From Aldehydirespirator sp965203635 (GTDB taxonomy: Bacteria; Actinomycetota; Acidimicrobiia; Acidimicrobiales; Aldehydirespiratoraceae), in contig OZ241903.1 in the NCBI GenBank assembly GCA_965203635.1, positions 2,542,001-2,606,000 of the forward strand: a stretch of DNA of 64,000 bases, given 5' to 3'. A model generated the notes under the pieces. That model made no database searches. It was not told the origin of the DNA and was given only the letters and a program-made list of their open reading frames with translations. The translations under genes were made by a program, and so were the position numbers. How positions within the stretch are numbered: position 1 is the stretch's first letter; every line of letters begins with the position of its first letter. This document shows positions 1 through 7,925 of this stretch, piece after piece.

Positions 1-263
1 TTGCTGCGCACCATGTCGATCGTACGGTCGATGGTGCGGACGTCGAGGCGCTGCCCGTGCTCGAGAAGCAGGATCAGCTCCTCGAACGCCCGGGCGACGG
101 TCTCGGCCTCGTCCCCCAGGACGCTGACCTCGTTGCCCCTCAGATGGATGCGGCTGCCGGGGAAGGCGCTCTCGAGCTGGCGGAGGTTCGCATCGTGCTC
201 GCCCACCAGAGGTCCGAGCAGGTGGTTGGCGGGGACGCGGATGGTGGCGGCGGTCTCAGGCAT
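1..263 (-). CDS. phoH: PhoH family protein, N-terminal part (cut by window edge)
   Basis: The first 87 codons of a minus-strand gene that continues past the left edge. The ATG lies at 263 and the frame stays open to base 1. The translation begins MPETAATIRVPANHLLGPLV and goes on with GEHDANLRQLE, then IHLRGNEVSVLGDE. This matches the N-terminal KH-like region of PhoH proteins, where an 'RGNEV' block precedes the P-loop domain. The ATPase domain itself lies outside the window. PhoH-type proteins are cytoplasmic predicted ATPases, often encoded next to ybeY. A copy of the dispersed repeat sits about 55 bp upstream of the start. Family identity is fairly secure; the function is poorly defined even within the family. 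Confidence 0.82.
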   Translation of the reverse strand, partial: MPETAATIRVPANHLLGPLVGEHDANLRQLESAFPGSRIHLRGNEVSVLGDEAETVARAFEELILLLEHGQRLDVRTIDRTIDMVRS

Positions 264-318
264 GCGCTGTGTCGAAGGCGAGGCTACACGACGAGTTCTA
301 TCCGCGTAGCACTAGGCC

Positions 319-369
319 TCCCGCTCTTGTTCGCTTCGCTCACGGGCCGCTCGGGCCACGGCCTCGCTG
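319..369 (-). repeat. Dispersed repeat, copy 1 (inverse orientation)
   Basis: A roughly 50 bp element whose minus strand reads gcgaggccgtggcccgagcg followed by gcccgtgagcgaagcgaaca. Close copies occur near 4689, 25971, 28837, 37321 and 41355. This copy lies between the stop of the RamB-like gene and the start of phoH. Confidence 0.85.
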
Positions 370-379
370 CGCTCTGCCT

Positions 380-1834
380 CTAGGCCTGGCGACGGCGCCT
401 CTGCCGGTCCAGGAAGCGGTAGACGTCGAGCAGGTCGATGCCGGGGAACGGCACGAAGGAGCGCTGCGATGGCGGCAGTGCCGACAGCACATGGCTGCGC
501 TCGGCCGCCGAAGGCCAGGCCACGCTCTCCCAGTCGCGCACGAGCCGGGGGTCGGGCTCCACGTCCCTCGAACGGGCGTGCTCACGCCGCAGCGTCTCGG
601 AGCCCCGAAAGTGCTGGGCGTGCTCGACCGTCGTGCCCAGCGTGATCGCATAGGGGTAGCGATCATGCTCGGTCTCTATGTAGGTGATGCAGAAGTACTC
701 GCCCACGTCGAGCACCGTGTACTGCTCGTGCAACAGGAAGTGCCCCTCGGCTCCCCAGGCTTGCCGGGCGCCCCACTGGCGGGGAACCCGCTCTCCCTCC
801 AGTCCCCCGTCGGAGGTCACCGGGAACGGAAGCCCGTCGTTCTCATACGCCTTGGTGATCACCCCTTCGGGGTCGGTTCGCAGGAAGTGGACGGGGATGC
901 CCAAGTGGACCGTGGCCAGGTTGGTGAAGCGGTGAGCAGCCATCTCGTAGGAGATGTAGAACGTCTCCTTGAGGTCCTCGACGCTGATGTCGCCCTGGCG
1001 CTTCGCCTCGCTCAGCAGCTCTGCCGCGGGCGCCTCGGGGGCGAGGACGGCGGCCGAGAAGTAGTTGGACTCGATGCGCTGGCGGAGGTAGTCGCCGAAG
1101 TCCGACGTGTCGGAGTGCTCCAGCGCGAAGTGTCCGAGCGTCTGCAGCACCACGGAACGGGCCTGGCGCACCTTCAGGTGGTCCTGGTCGCCGATGAAGA
1201 TCACCCGGTCGCGAGTGTCGGTGATCGAGCGGGCCGTGCGGGGCAGGCCGGCGACGCGCTCTATTCGGAAGCCGTAGCTGCTCACCAGCTCGGTGAGCAC
1301 CCGCTCGCTGATCGGGCCGGAACCGGGGTATCCGGCGCTGGCCAGCCCTTCGGCCGCGATCTGCTCGATGTCGGTGAAGTAGTTGTTCCGGTCGCGCATC
1401 TCGCCGCGCAACTCCGAGTTGGCCCTCCGGGCGCTCTCGGTGGTGTCGATCGGAGCGGCTCTCTCGCAGACGGCTCGGCTCAGGCCGGCCAGGTGCTCGA
1501 GGACCTCGTCGCTGAGCCGTCTGGACGGCTTGAGCGGCGGCAGTCCGAGCTCGGCGTAGGCCGGATGGTCCTGGGCCCGCAGCAGTTCCAGCTCGAGTTC
1601 GGCTCGGCGGTCCGGAGGGGCGTCTTCGAGAAGGTCGGCCGTGGTGGTGTCGAGCGCCTCGGCGAGATCGCTGAGCACGCCCAGGCGGGGTTCGACTCTC
1701 CCGTTCTCGAGCCGCGACAAGTAGGCCGGCGGCCGGCCGGTGCGCTCAGCCAGGTCCGCGAGGGTGAGACCCCTCCTGCGGCGGACGTGGCGCAGGCGCC
1801 GGCCCAGCACGAGGAGGTCAGGTTCGGTGCCCAT
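380..1834 (-). CDS. ramB: XRE/ScfR-type regulator, RamB-like
   Basis: A 484-residue DNA-binding regulator. Residues about 10-64 form an XRE helix-turn-helix (LGRRLRHVRRRRGLTLADLA, then YLSRLENGR). The middle carries an ImmA/IrrE-like segment (LGHFALEH, then RIESNYFSAAVLAP). The C-terminal third matches the ligand-sensing part of short-chain-fatty-acyl regulators. This architecture is that of RamB, which in Corynebacterium controls acetate and glyoxylate genes. The gene is divergent from isocitrate lyase, a direct RamB target there, so regulation of aceA is a strong inference. An open frame extends upstream to 1978, but the ATG at 1834 starts just before the helix-turn-helix and is preferred. 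Whether it activates or represses cannot be read from the sequence. Confidence 0.86.
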   Translation of the reverse strand: MGTEPDLLVLGRRLRHVRRRRGLTLADLAERTGRPPAYLSRLENGRVEPRLGVLSDLAEALDTTTADLLEDAPPDRRAELELELLRAQDHPAYAELGLPPLKPSRRLSDEVLEHLAGLSRAVCERAAPIDTTESARRANSELRGEMRDRNNYFTDIEQIAAEGLASAGYPGSGPISERVLTELVSSYGFRIERVAGLPRTARSITDTRDRVIFIGDQDHLKVRQARSVVLQTLGHFALEHSDTSDFGDYLRQRIESNYFSAAVLAPEAPAAELLSEAKRQGDISVEDLKETFYISYEMAAHRFTNLATVHLGIPVHFLRTDPEGVITKAYENDGLPFPVTSDGGLEGERVPRQWGARQAWGAEGHFLLHEQYTVLDVGEYFCITYIETEHDRYPYAITLGTTVEHAQHFRGSETLRREHARSRDVEPDPRLVRDWESVAWPSAAERSHVLSALPPSQRSFVPFPGIDLLDVYRFLDRQRRRRQA

Positions 1835-1992
1835 GTGCGAAAGAATTGCAGAACTTGTGTCGGCCAACAACTTGGGCGCTTCTCTGCGGTGCAGATTCTG
1901 GCTTCTGTGGTCTGAAGCGATGAGCATTGGGCACGGCACTGGCCCTGCGGGTCGTTGGCCCGGGCCGCACCGCTCCACCAGGAGGGCGATCG
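1835..1992. promoter_or_regulatory. Divergent ramB / aceA control region
   Basis: A 158 bp spacer between two divergent starts, richer in A and T close to the regulator. Around 1836-1858 the minus strand reads ttctgcaattctttcgca, two imperfect TTC-TGCAA / TTTCGCA blocks. These loosely resemble the TTTGCAAA-type sites described for RamB. A good Shine-Dalgarno (ggagg, about 1981) precedes the aceA ATG at 1993. The operator assignment is tentative. Confidence 0.35.
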
Positions 1993-3297
1993 ATGGTGAA
2001 GGTCACGAACGCAAGTCCGAGCTTCGCACAGCAGGTCGAAGCCCTGGAGGCCGACTGGGAGAACAACCCCCGTTGGCACGGCACACGTCGCGACTACTCA
2101 GCGACCGAGGTGGTACGGCTGCGCGGCTCGGTGACGCCCGAGTGCACCGTGGCTCGCGCCGGCGCGGCCAAGCTCTGGCAGCGCCTCCACGACATGGACT
2201 ACGTGCACGCCCTGGGGGCCATGACCGGCGGGCAGGCGATCCAGTTCGCCAAGGCGGGGCTGCCCGCCCTGTACCTGTCAGGCTGGCAGGTGGCCGGCGA
2301 CGCCAATCTCGCCGGGCAGGTGTATCCCGACCAGTCCCTCTACCCGGCGGACTCGGTGCCGTCGCTGGTCGCTCGCCTCAACAACGCGCTCAGAAGGGCC
2401 GACCAGATCGAGTGGAGCGAGACCGAGGGCAACCCGAGCCGCGACTACATGCTGCCGATCGTGGCCGACGCGGAGGCGGGTTTCGGCGGTCCGCTCAATG
2501 CCTTCGAGTTGATGAAGGCCATGATCGAGTCCGGCGCGGCCGGGGTCCACTTCGAGGATCAGCTCAGCTCGGCCAAGAAGTGCGGCCACATGGGCGGGAA
2601 GGTGCTGGTGCCCACATCGCAGCATCTCGCCACGCTGCGGGCGGCCAGGCTGGCTGCTGACGTCATGGGTGTCGAGACCATCTTGGTCGCCCGCACCGAC
2701 GCGCTGAGCGCCGGCCTGATCACCAGCGACGTCGACGCCAGGGACCGGGCCGGGCTGACCGGCGAGCGCACCGCGGAGGGGTTCTTCGTGACGACGCCGG
2801 GACTGCAGGCGCCGATCCAGCGCGGCCTCGCCTACGCGCCCTACTGCGACCTGCTCTGGTGCGAGACCTCCACGCCCGATCTCGACGAGGCCCGGGAGTT
2901 CGCCGAGGCCATCGGTGCGGTGTACCCGGACAAGATGCTGGCCTACAACTGCTCGCCCTCGTTCAACTGGCGGGCGCACCTGGACGACGCTCAGATCGCC
3001 ATGTTCCAGAAGGAGTTGGGCGCCATGGGCTACGCCTTCCAGTTCATCACTCTCGCCGGGTGGCATGCTCTCAACGCGTCGGCGTTCGATCTGGCGCACA
3101 ACTACGAGTCCGACGACATGAAGGCGTACGTCGCGCTGCAGCAGGGCGAGATGGCGATGGAGGACCTCGGCTACACCGCCACCCGCCACCAGCGCGAGGT
3201 CGGAGCCGGATACTTCGATCAGGTGGCCACCGTGATCTCCGGAGGGACCGCGTCCACCCTCGCGCTCGAAGGCAGCACCGAGCAGGCGCAGTTCTAG
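1993..3297 (+). CDS. aceA: Isocitrate lyase
   Basis: A 434-residue protein that splits isocitrate into glyoxylate and succinate, the first step of the glyoxylate shunt used for growth on acetate or fatty acids. The catalytic signature KKCGHMGGK is intact, and the flanking blocks (ADAEAGFGG, GVHFEDQ, VARTDA, AYNCSPSFNW) are those of bacterial isocitrate lyase. The ATG at 1993 has a strong ribosome-binding site; an in-frame open stretch further upstream has none. Malate synthase is not in the window. The last codons form the first partial unit of a tandem repeat that continues behind the stop. Confidence 0.97.
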   Translation: MVKVTNASPSFAQQVEALEADWENNPRWHGTRRDYSATEVVRLRGSVTPECTVARAGAAKLWQRLHDMDYVHALGAMTGGQAIQFAKAGLPALYLSGWQVAGDANLAGQVYPDQSLYPADSVPSLVARLNNALRRADQIEWSETEGNPSRDYMLPIVADAEAGFGGPLNAFELMKAMIESGAAGVHFEDQLSSAKKCGHMGGKVLVPTSQHLATLRAARLAADVMGVETILVARTDALSAGLITSDVDARDRAGLTGERTAEGFFVTTPGLQAPIQRGLAYAPYCDLLWCETSTPDLDEAREFAEAIGAVYPDKMLAYNCSPSFNWRAHLDDAQIAMFQKELGAMGYAFQFITLAGWHALNASAFDLAHNYESDDMKAYVALQQGEMAMEDLGYTATRHQREVGAGYFDQVATVISGGTASTLALEGSTEQAQF

Positions 3298-3410
3298 ATC
3301 AGCGGCGGGGACTGGCGAGGGCGCAGTTCCAGATCAGCGGCAGGGACTGGCGAGGGCGCAGTTCCAGATCAGCGGCGGGGACTGGCGAGGGCGCAGTTCC
3401 AGATCAGCAG
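3286..3410 (+). repeat. 35-bp tandem repeat behind aceA
   Basis: Three complete 35 bp units (3297-3331, 3332-3366, 3367-3401), each starting gatcagcggc and ending gcgcagttcca, plus partial units at both ends. The units differ at one base (cggcgg versus cggcag). The left partial unit is the last four codons of aceA (ggcgcagttctag), so the array seems to have grown by duplication of the gene's 3' end. It fills the convergent gap between aceA and the cfa gene. Confidence 0.9.
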
Positions 3411-3420
3411 CCGCGTCCGG

Positions 3421-4545
3421 TCAGTCCGGCCGGTGGTACACCTCGGAGCGGCGACGGCTGCGGGTGAACACAATCTGCCAGAGTTGCAGGGCCCGGGCCC
3501 GGAACGACCCGGCTGAGCTCAGCAGGTAGTAGTCCCAGGTGCGGCGGAAGCGCTCGTCATAGCCGGTGAGGTCCGTCCAGGCCTCGGTCACGTTGCGGTG
3601 CCAGGCCATGAGCGTTCGGTCGTAGTACGGCCCGAAGTTCTGCACGTCCTCGATGACCCAGTCCTGCTCGCAGGCCGAGGTGATCTGGGCCAGCGACGGA
3701 ACGACGCCCCCCGGGAAGATGTACTTGTCGAACCACGGGTCGGTGTGGTGTTTGGATTCGAGCGACCCGATGGTGTGGTGAAGCATCATGCCGTCGCCGG
3801 AGAGCAAGCGGTCACAGCGCCCGAAGAAGGTCTCGAGGTTGCGCGGGCCGACATGCTCCATCATCCCTATCGACACGATCCGATCGAAGGAGCCCTCCAG
3901 GTCGCGGTAGTCGCATTCCTGGATCTCGACGGGCAGGCCTGCGCAGGCTTCCCGAGCCCAACGGGCCTGCTCGCGCGCCGGGGTGACGCCCGTGACCGTC
4001 ACACCGTGCTCGGTGGCCGCGAACCGGGCGAAACCGCCCCAGCCGCAGCCGATGTCGAGCAGCCTCATGCCCGGCTCCAGCTGCAGCTTGCGGCAGATGA
4101 GCTCGAGTTTGTCCTCCTGGGCCTGGTCCAGGTCCTCGGCGCGCCGCCAGTAGCCGCACGAGTAGATCATGCGCTTGTCCAGCATCCGCTCGTAGAGGTC
4201 GTTCCCGATGTCGTAGTGGGCGCCCGCGTTCCTGCGGGCCCGCCGCACGGTCTGGTGGTTCGATGCGCGGGCCCTGGCGATGTGCAGCAGCAGCCCGGGT
4301 CCGGGCCGCACCAGCGAGCGCAGGTCTCGGGTCTGCAGGTGGGCGACGAACTCGTCGAGTTGGTTGGCATCCCACCAGCCGTCCTGGTACGACTCACCCA
4401 TCCCGAGTTCGCGCTTTGCGAGTACCCGCGCCCAGAAGCGGTCGTCGTGCACGGCGATGTCGCGAGGCTGATCTCCTCCGACCTCGATCCCGGCCCGGTT
4501 GAGGATCTCCAAGCCCAGGCCCTTGGCTTTGTCGAGGTCGGCCAC
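3421..4545 (-). CDS. cfa: Cyclopropane-fatty-acyl-phospholipid synthase family protein
   Basis: An S-adenosylmethionine-dependent methyltransferase of the CFA synthase family, which adds a methylene group across double bonds of membrane-lipid acyl chains. Visible blocks are GESYQDGWWD, NAGAHYDIGNDLY, YSCGYW, the SAM-binding loop LLDIGCGWGGFA, IVSIGMMEHVG and YIFPGGVVPS. The order and length (about 374 residues) fit the family. The frame stays open back into the neighbouring tRNA-Arg gene (to 4620), so the true start must lie further in. GTG at 4545 with an upstream gaggaag is chosen, and GTG at 4596 is an alternative. The protein is expected at the inner face of the membrane. Confidence 0.88.
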   Translation of the reverse strand: MADLDKAKGLGLEILNRAGIEVGGDQPRDIAVHDDRFWARVLAKRELGMGESYQDGWWDANQLDEFVAHLQTRDLRSLVRPGPGLLLHIARARASNHQTVRRARRNAGAHYDIGNDLYERMLDKRMIYSCGYWRRAEDLDQAQEDKLELICRKLQLEPGMRLLDIGCGWGGFARFAATEHGVTVTGVTPAREQARWAREACAGLPVEIQECDYRDLEGSFDRIVSIGMMEHVGPRNLETFFGRCDRLLSGDGMMLHHTIGSLESKHHTDPWFDKYIFPGGVVPSLAQITSACEQDWVIEDVQNFGPYYDRTLMAWHRNVTEAWTDLTGYDERFRRTWDYYLLSSAGSFRARALQLWQIVFTRSRRRSEVYHRPD

Positions 4546-4593
4546 GGCCCGTCTCGCTTCCTCAGTCCGTCCTGCTGTCTCTACCAGCGCCCG

Positions 4594-4667
4594 CACCCCC
4601 GACAGGACTCGAACCCGCAACCTGAGGGGTAGAAACCCTCCGCTCTATCCAGTTGAGCTACGGGGGC
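4594..4667 (-). tRNA. tRNA-Arg (anticodon TCT)
   Basis: The minus strand folds as a full cloverleaf. The acceptor gcccccg pairs with cgggggt (one G-U), the anticodon loop is tttctac with TCT at the centre, and the T loop is ttcgagt. No CCA is encoded. Confidence 0.93.
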
Positions 4668-4688
4668 CTCCCAAGGCTATCGCCAGGG

Positions 4689-4726
4689 CGCGAGCGGCCC
4701 GTGAGCGAAGCGAACAAGAGCGGGAG
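4689..4726 (+). repeat. Dispersed repeat, copy 2
   Basis: A shorter copy of the dispersed element (gcgcgagcggcccgtgagcg, then aagcgaacaagagcgggag). It lacks the gaggccgtggc left end and lies between the tRNA-Arg and tRNA-His genes. Confidence 0.85.
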
Positions 4727-4781
4727 ATGCCCGCCGGATGCACCGGTCGGTAGGCTGTGAGTCGCCCGCTTCGGCGGTCGT

Positions 4782-4856
4782 GGTGGCCGTAGCTCAGTAG
4801 GTTAGAGCGCCGGGTTGTGGTCCCGGAGGTCGGGGGTTCGACTCCCCTCGGTCACC
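4782..4856 (+). tRNA. tRNA-His (anticodon GTG)
   Basis: The acceptor gtggccg pairs with cggtcac, the anticodon loop is ttGTGgt, and the T arm is ggggttcgactcccc. The extra G at position -1 (base 4782) and the C discriminator are the expected identity elements of bacterial tRNA-His. Confidence 0.94.
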
Positions 4857-4883
4857 CGCGCGCTATCGTTGGACGCTCACCGA

Positions 4884-4960
4884 GCGCCTCTAGCTCAATT
4901 TGGCAGAGCAACGGACTCTTAATCCGCAGGTTCTGGGTTCGAGTCCCAGGGGGCGTACCA
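4884..4960 (+). tRNA. tRNA-Lys (anticodon CTT)
   Basis: The acceptor gcgcctc pairs with ggggcgt (with G-U pairs), the anticodon loop is ctCTTaa, and the T arm is ctgggttcgagtcccag. The 3' ACCA is encoded. It lies 27 bp behind tRNA-His, and the two may be one transcript. Confidence 0.93.
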
Positions 4961-5076
4961 CGCTGGATGCAGGGATCATCCAAGGGGTCGGCTAAGCTGG
5001 CGGCACCCTTTGGGATCCCGGCCCAACGGCGTGGGGCCTGTGTGGACGTCGCGCTGATGTGAAGGGTGACGCCGAC

Positions 5077-5907
5077 ATGGACCGCTACGCAATATTCGTT
5101 GACGCCGAGTACCTCTACACAGAGGGCGGCATGTTGTGCTGCAACAGCCCGGACCGCCAGGAGATCCTCCTCTACGGTCTCGGCGCCAACGACTTCCTGA
5201 TCGGCCTTGCCACCGACGTGTGCGATCTCCAGCCTCTTCGCACCTACTGGTACGACACCTCCGGCGACGGTGTGCCCACCCCGGCCCAGCAGCTGGTGGC
5301 GACGCTGCCCAACATGAAGCTGCGACTCCAGACCGGCACCGGCCGGGATCCGCAGTCCTCGATGGGCGAAGCCATCAGGCGCGACCTCTCCACGCTCGCC
5401 CGCCAGCGGGCCATCTGCGACGCCTTCCTGCTGTCGGCCGACGAGGATCTGCTCGACTGCGTCAGCGAGGTCCAGGACCTGGGACTGCGCGTGATCCTCA
5501 TCAACATCGCATCCCGTGATGAGCGCAGGGCTCCGTCGGCCGGCCTGGTCACCGAGGCGGACGAGGTCATCAAGTTGACCAAGGACGACTTGTCAAGGTT
5601 CATCAGGCGCCGGCGCACTCCTGACGACGCTGCCTCCGACACCTACGACCCGGTCGATTCGGTCGCCGCAGCCGCGACTGAGTTCGCGGAGAGCTGGCTC
5701 TACCGGGCCAGCGACGACGAGTTCGACGCCCTGCTCGACCAGCGCCCGCGCATACCCGAATCCCTCGACGGCGACCTGCTCTACGCGGTGGAGAACGTGA
5801 TCGGGGGAAGCCTGCGAGGCCAGGACCGCCTCAGGCGGGCTGTGCGCCAAGCCTTCTGGAACCGGATCGACCAGGAAGTCCAGGACTGGCCGGACGAGGG
5901 CCGCTAG
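5077..5907 (+). CDS. NYN-domain (LabA/DUF88-like) protein
   Basis: A 276-residue protein opening with MDRYAIFVDAEYLY, the first Asp-bearing strand of the NYN (PIN-like nuclease) fold. It continues with PNMKLRLQTG, an internal DAFLLSADEDLLDCVSEV block and LGLRVILIN, the other acidic strands of the domain. NYN proteins are predicted metal-dependent RNases, and the conserved aspartates are visible here. The C-terminal 90 residues look helical and are not recognised. ATG at 5077 is chosen over GTG at 5059 because gaaggg sits at a suitable distance. It is 7 bp from the CobW gene and probably cotranscribed. The RNA target is unknown. Confidence 0.75.
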   Translation: MDRYAIFVDAEYLYTEGGMLCCNSPDRQEILLYGLGANDFLIGLATDVCDLQPLRTYWYDTSGDGVPTPAQQLVATLPNMKLRLQTGTGRDPQSSMGEAIRRDLSTLARQRAICDAFLLSADEDLLDCVSEVQDLGLRVILINIASRDERRAPSAGLVTEADEVIKLTKDDLSRFIRRRRTPDDAASDTYDPVDSVAAAATEFAESWLYRASDDEFDALLDQRPRIPESLDGDLLYAVENVIGGSLRGQDRLRRAVRQAFWNRIDQEVQDWPDEGR

Positions 5908-5914
5908 CGGAGAG

Positions 5915-6988
5915 ATGGTCGGTAGCACAGCTCGCCTGCAGCGAGGCAGCGCCGACCGCCAAGGCGAGGCCTCGACCCGCCGCCCGCAACCGAAGCTGCC
6001 GGTCACCATCCTGACCGGCTTCCTCGGGTCGGGCAAGACCACGCTGCTCAACTACATCCTGCGCGAGAACCACGGCAAGCGCATCGCCATCATCGAGAAC
6101 GAATTCGGCGAGATCAACATCGATTCCGACCTGGTGGTCTCCTCCGAGGAGGAGATCTACGAGATGAGCAACGGCTGCATCTGCTGCGTCGCGTCCGTGC
6201 GCGGCGACCTGCTGGAGGTGATCCAGAAGCTGATGAGCCGCAGCGACCGCATCGACTACATCCTCGTCGAGACCAGCGGCCTGGCCGATCCGATGCCTGT
6301 CGCCCAGGCCTTCTTCGTGGACGACTCGGTCCTCGAGGAGGTGGCCCTGGACGCCATCGTGACGCTGATCGACTCGAAACACATCGAGCAGCATCTCGAC
6401 GACGTGCGCTATGACGGGATCAACAGCCAGGCGGTCGACCAGATCGTCAGCGCCGACCGGATCATCGTCAACAAGGTCGACCTGGTCGACGACGGCACCG
6501 TCGAGCGGATCGAGAGTCGCATCAGGAAGTTCAACCAACGCTCGGAGATCGATCGGTCCAGCTACGCGCGGGTGAACCTGGACGCCATCCTGGGCATCCA
6601 GGCGTTCGAGGTGTCGCAGCGGGCCGCGACCGAGCCCTCGTTCCTGGAGACCCACTACGTGCACAGCCACGACCCCGACGTGGAGACCTGCTCCGTCAGG
6701 ATTGGCGGGGAGCTCGACCCGGAGCTGGTCGAGGCGGCTGCCCGTGACATCGCCGCCGACTACGGCGCCGACCTGTTGCGGTGGAAGGGGGTGCTGGCCG
6801 TCGCGGGGAACGATCGGCGGGTCGCGTTGCAGGGCGTGCACCGGATCTACGAGATGCACGATCTCGACCGGTGGGAGGGTCCGCATCGAGACAGCCGGGC
6901 GGTCTTTATCGGCAAGAATCTAGATCGGGAAGAGTTGGCCGAGCGCCTGCGGCGCTGCGTCGCGCGAGACAAGGAGCTATCCGCATGA
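5915..6988 (+). CDS. CobW/COG0523-family GTPase, putative metallochaperone
   Basis: A 357-residue G3E-family GTPase. Walker A GFLGSGKT is at residues 35-42, the metal-binding GCICC motif at 87-91, and the guanine-specificity motif NKVD near 187. A C-terminal CobW domain contains LLRWKGVLAV. Members deliver zinc, cobalt or iron to client enzymes. The stop overlaps the start of the amidohydrolase gene by 4 bp (ATGA), so that metal-dependent hydrolase is the obvious candidate client. A basic N-terminal extension of about 28 residues is unusual and may partly reflect the choice of start. Confidence 0.88.
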   Translation: MVGSTARLQRGSADRQGEASTRRPQPKLPVTILTGFLGSGKTTLLNYILRENHGKRIAIIENEFGEINIDSDLVVSSEEEIYEMSNGCICCVASVRGDLLEVIQKLMSRSDRIDYILVETSGLADPMPVAQAFFVDDSVLEEVALDAIVTLIDSKHIEQHLDDVRYDGINSQAVDQIVSADRIIVNKVDLVDDGTVERIESRIRKFNQRSEIDRSSYARVNLDAILGIQAFEVSQRAATEPSFLETHYVHSHDPDVETCSVRIGGELDPELVEAAARDIAADYGADLLRWKGVLAVAGNDRRVALQGVHRIYEMHDLDRWEGPHRDSRAVFIGKNLDREELAERLRRCVARDKELSA

Positions 6989-7905
6989 TCATCGACACCC
7001 ACCTGCATCCCACCAACATCGTGGACGAGGCCTGGCGCCATACCGGTGAGCCGTTCACCGGGGAGCGCATGCTGGAGATGATGGACGGGCCCTACTGGAT
7101 CAACGGCAAGCCGCGCCGTATCGACATGGGCTTCATCCAGCCCCCGCCGGGCAACACGGCCTGGCGCGACGGTGGGCGCTCCGGCCGGGAGGGCATCCGC
7201 GACTACATGGCCTACGTGGCCGAGCTCACCCAGCGTTATCCCGACCGCTTCATCGGGAACTTCAACTTCAACCCCCGCTTCGGGCCCGAGAACGGAGCAG
7301 CCGAACTCGAGTTCCATGTCAAGGAGTACGGGTTCAAGATGCTCAAGCTCCACGCCAACATGCACGCCTACCGTCCCGATCGCGCCCTGGACTGGCTGCG
7401 GCCGGCCATGCGCAAGTGCGACGAGCTCGGCGTAGTCGTGCTGATCCACACCGGCGACGGCCCGTACTCGATCCCGACGCAGTTCTACCCCATCATCCGC
7501 GAGTTCACGAACGTGGACTTCATCATCGGGCACTTCGGGGTCCAGACCGGGGGCGTCTACTGCTTCGAGGCGTTCTGGATGATCATGGACTCCCCCAACG
7601 TGTACGGCGAGTCGGGCTGGCTGCTGCAGTCCCGCATCGTCGAGTTCGCCAAGGAGATGCCGCGGGACCGCCTCGTGTTCGGCACCGACTCACCTCCGAA
7701 CGACCCGGGCATGTGGCTGACCCACCTCGAGGTCCTGTGCCACGACGCCCCCCAGGGCATCAATGCCAGCGAGGACCAGCTGGAGGACTACATGGGCAAC
7801 AACATCGCCCGGCTGGTCGGCATCACCCCGACCGCTCCCCCCGCCACCGTCGAGGATGCCAAGAAGCAACTGGCCGACGGCAGCTACGGCACCCCCATCG
7901 ACTGA
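6985..7905 (+). CDS. Amidohydrolase-2 family metal-dependent hydrolase
   Basis: A 306-residue TIM-barrel hydrolase. It starts MIIDTHLHPTNI (HxH metal motif on strand 1). Further metal or catalytic blocks are VVVLIHTGDGP, IIGHFG and VFGTDSPPND (the terminal Asp). The family includes ACMSD-like decarboxylases and aromatic-ring hydrolases; the substrate here cannot be named. The start codon overlaps the CobW stop and a UbiD-type decarboxylase follows 20 bp later, pointing to a joint role in degrading an aromatic or unsaturated acid. Confidence 0.82.
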   Translation: MIIDTHLHPTNIVDEAWRHTGEPFTGERMLEMMDGPYWINGKPRRIDMGFIQPPPGNTAWRDGGRSGREGIRDYMAYVAELTQRYPDRFIGNFNFNPRFGPENGAAELEFHVKEYGFKMLKLHANMHAYRPDRALDWLRPAMRKCDELGVVVLIHTGDGPYSIPTQFYPIIREFTNVDFIIGHFGVQTGGVYCFEAFWMIMDSPNVYGESGWLLQSRIVEFAKEMPRDRLVFGTDSPPNDPGMWLTHLEVLCHDAPQGINASEDQLEDYMGNNIARLVGITPTAPPATVEDAKKQLADGSYGTPID

Positions 7906-7925
7906 CTGTCGCGCGCTCCGTTGCT

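Noticed and set aside
269..1915. Long plus-strand open frame over the regulator gene
   Set aside because: It is antisense to the ramB-like gene, whose minus-strand product has clear helix-turn-helix and family motifs; the plus-strand product has none and runs through the dispersed repeat.
3286..3410. CRISPR-like array
   Set aside because: The repeat units are contiguous with no unique spacers and no cas genes are nearby.
7416..7925. Upstream extension of the UbiD reading frame
   Set aside because: It overlaps the amidohydrolase gene in another frame and is Arg/Pro-rich; the family homology begins after GTG 7926.
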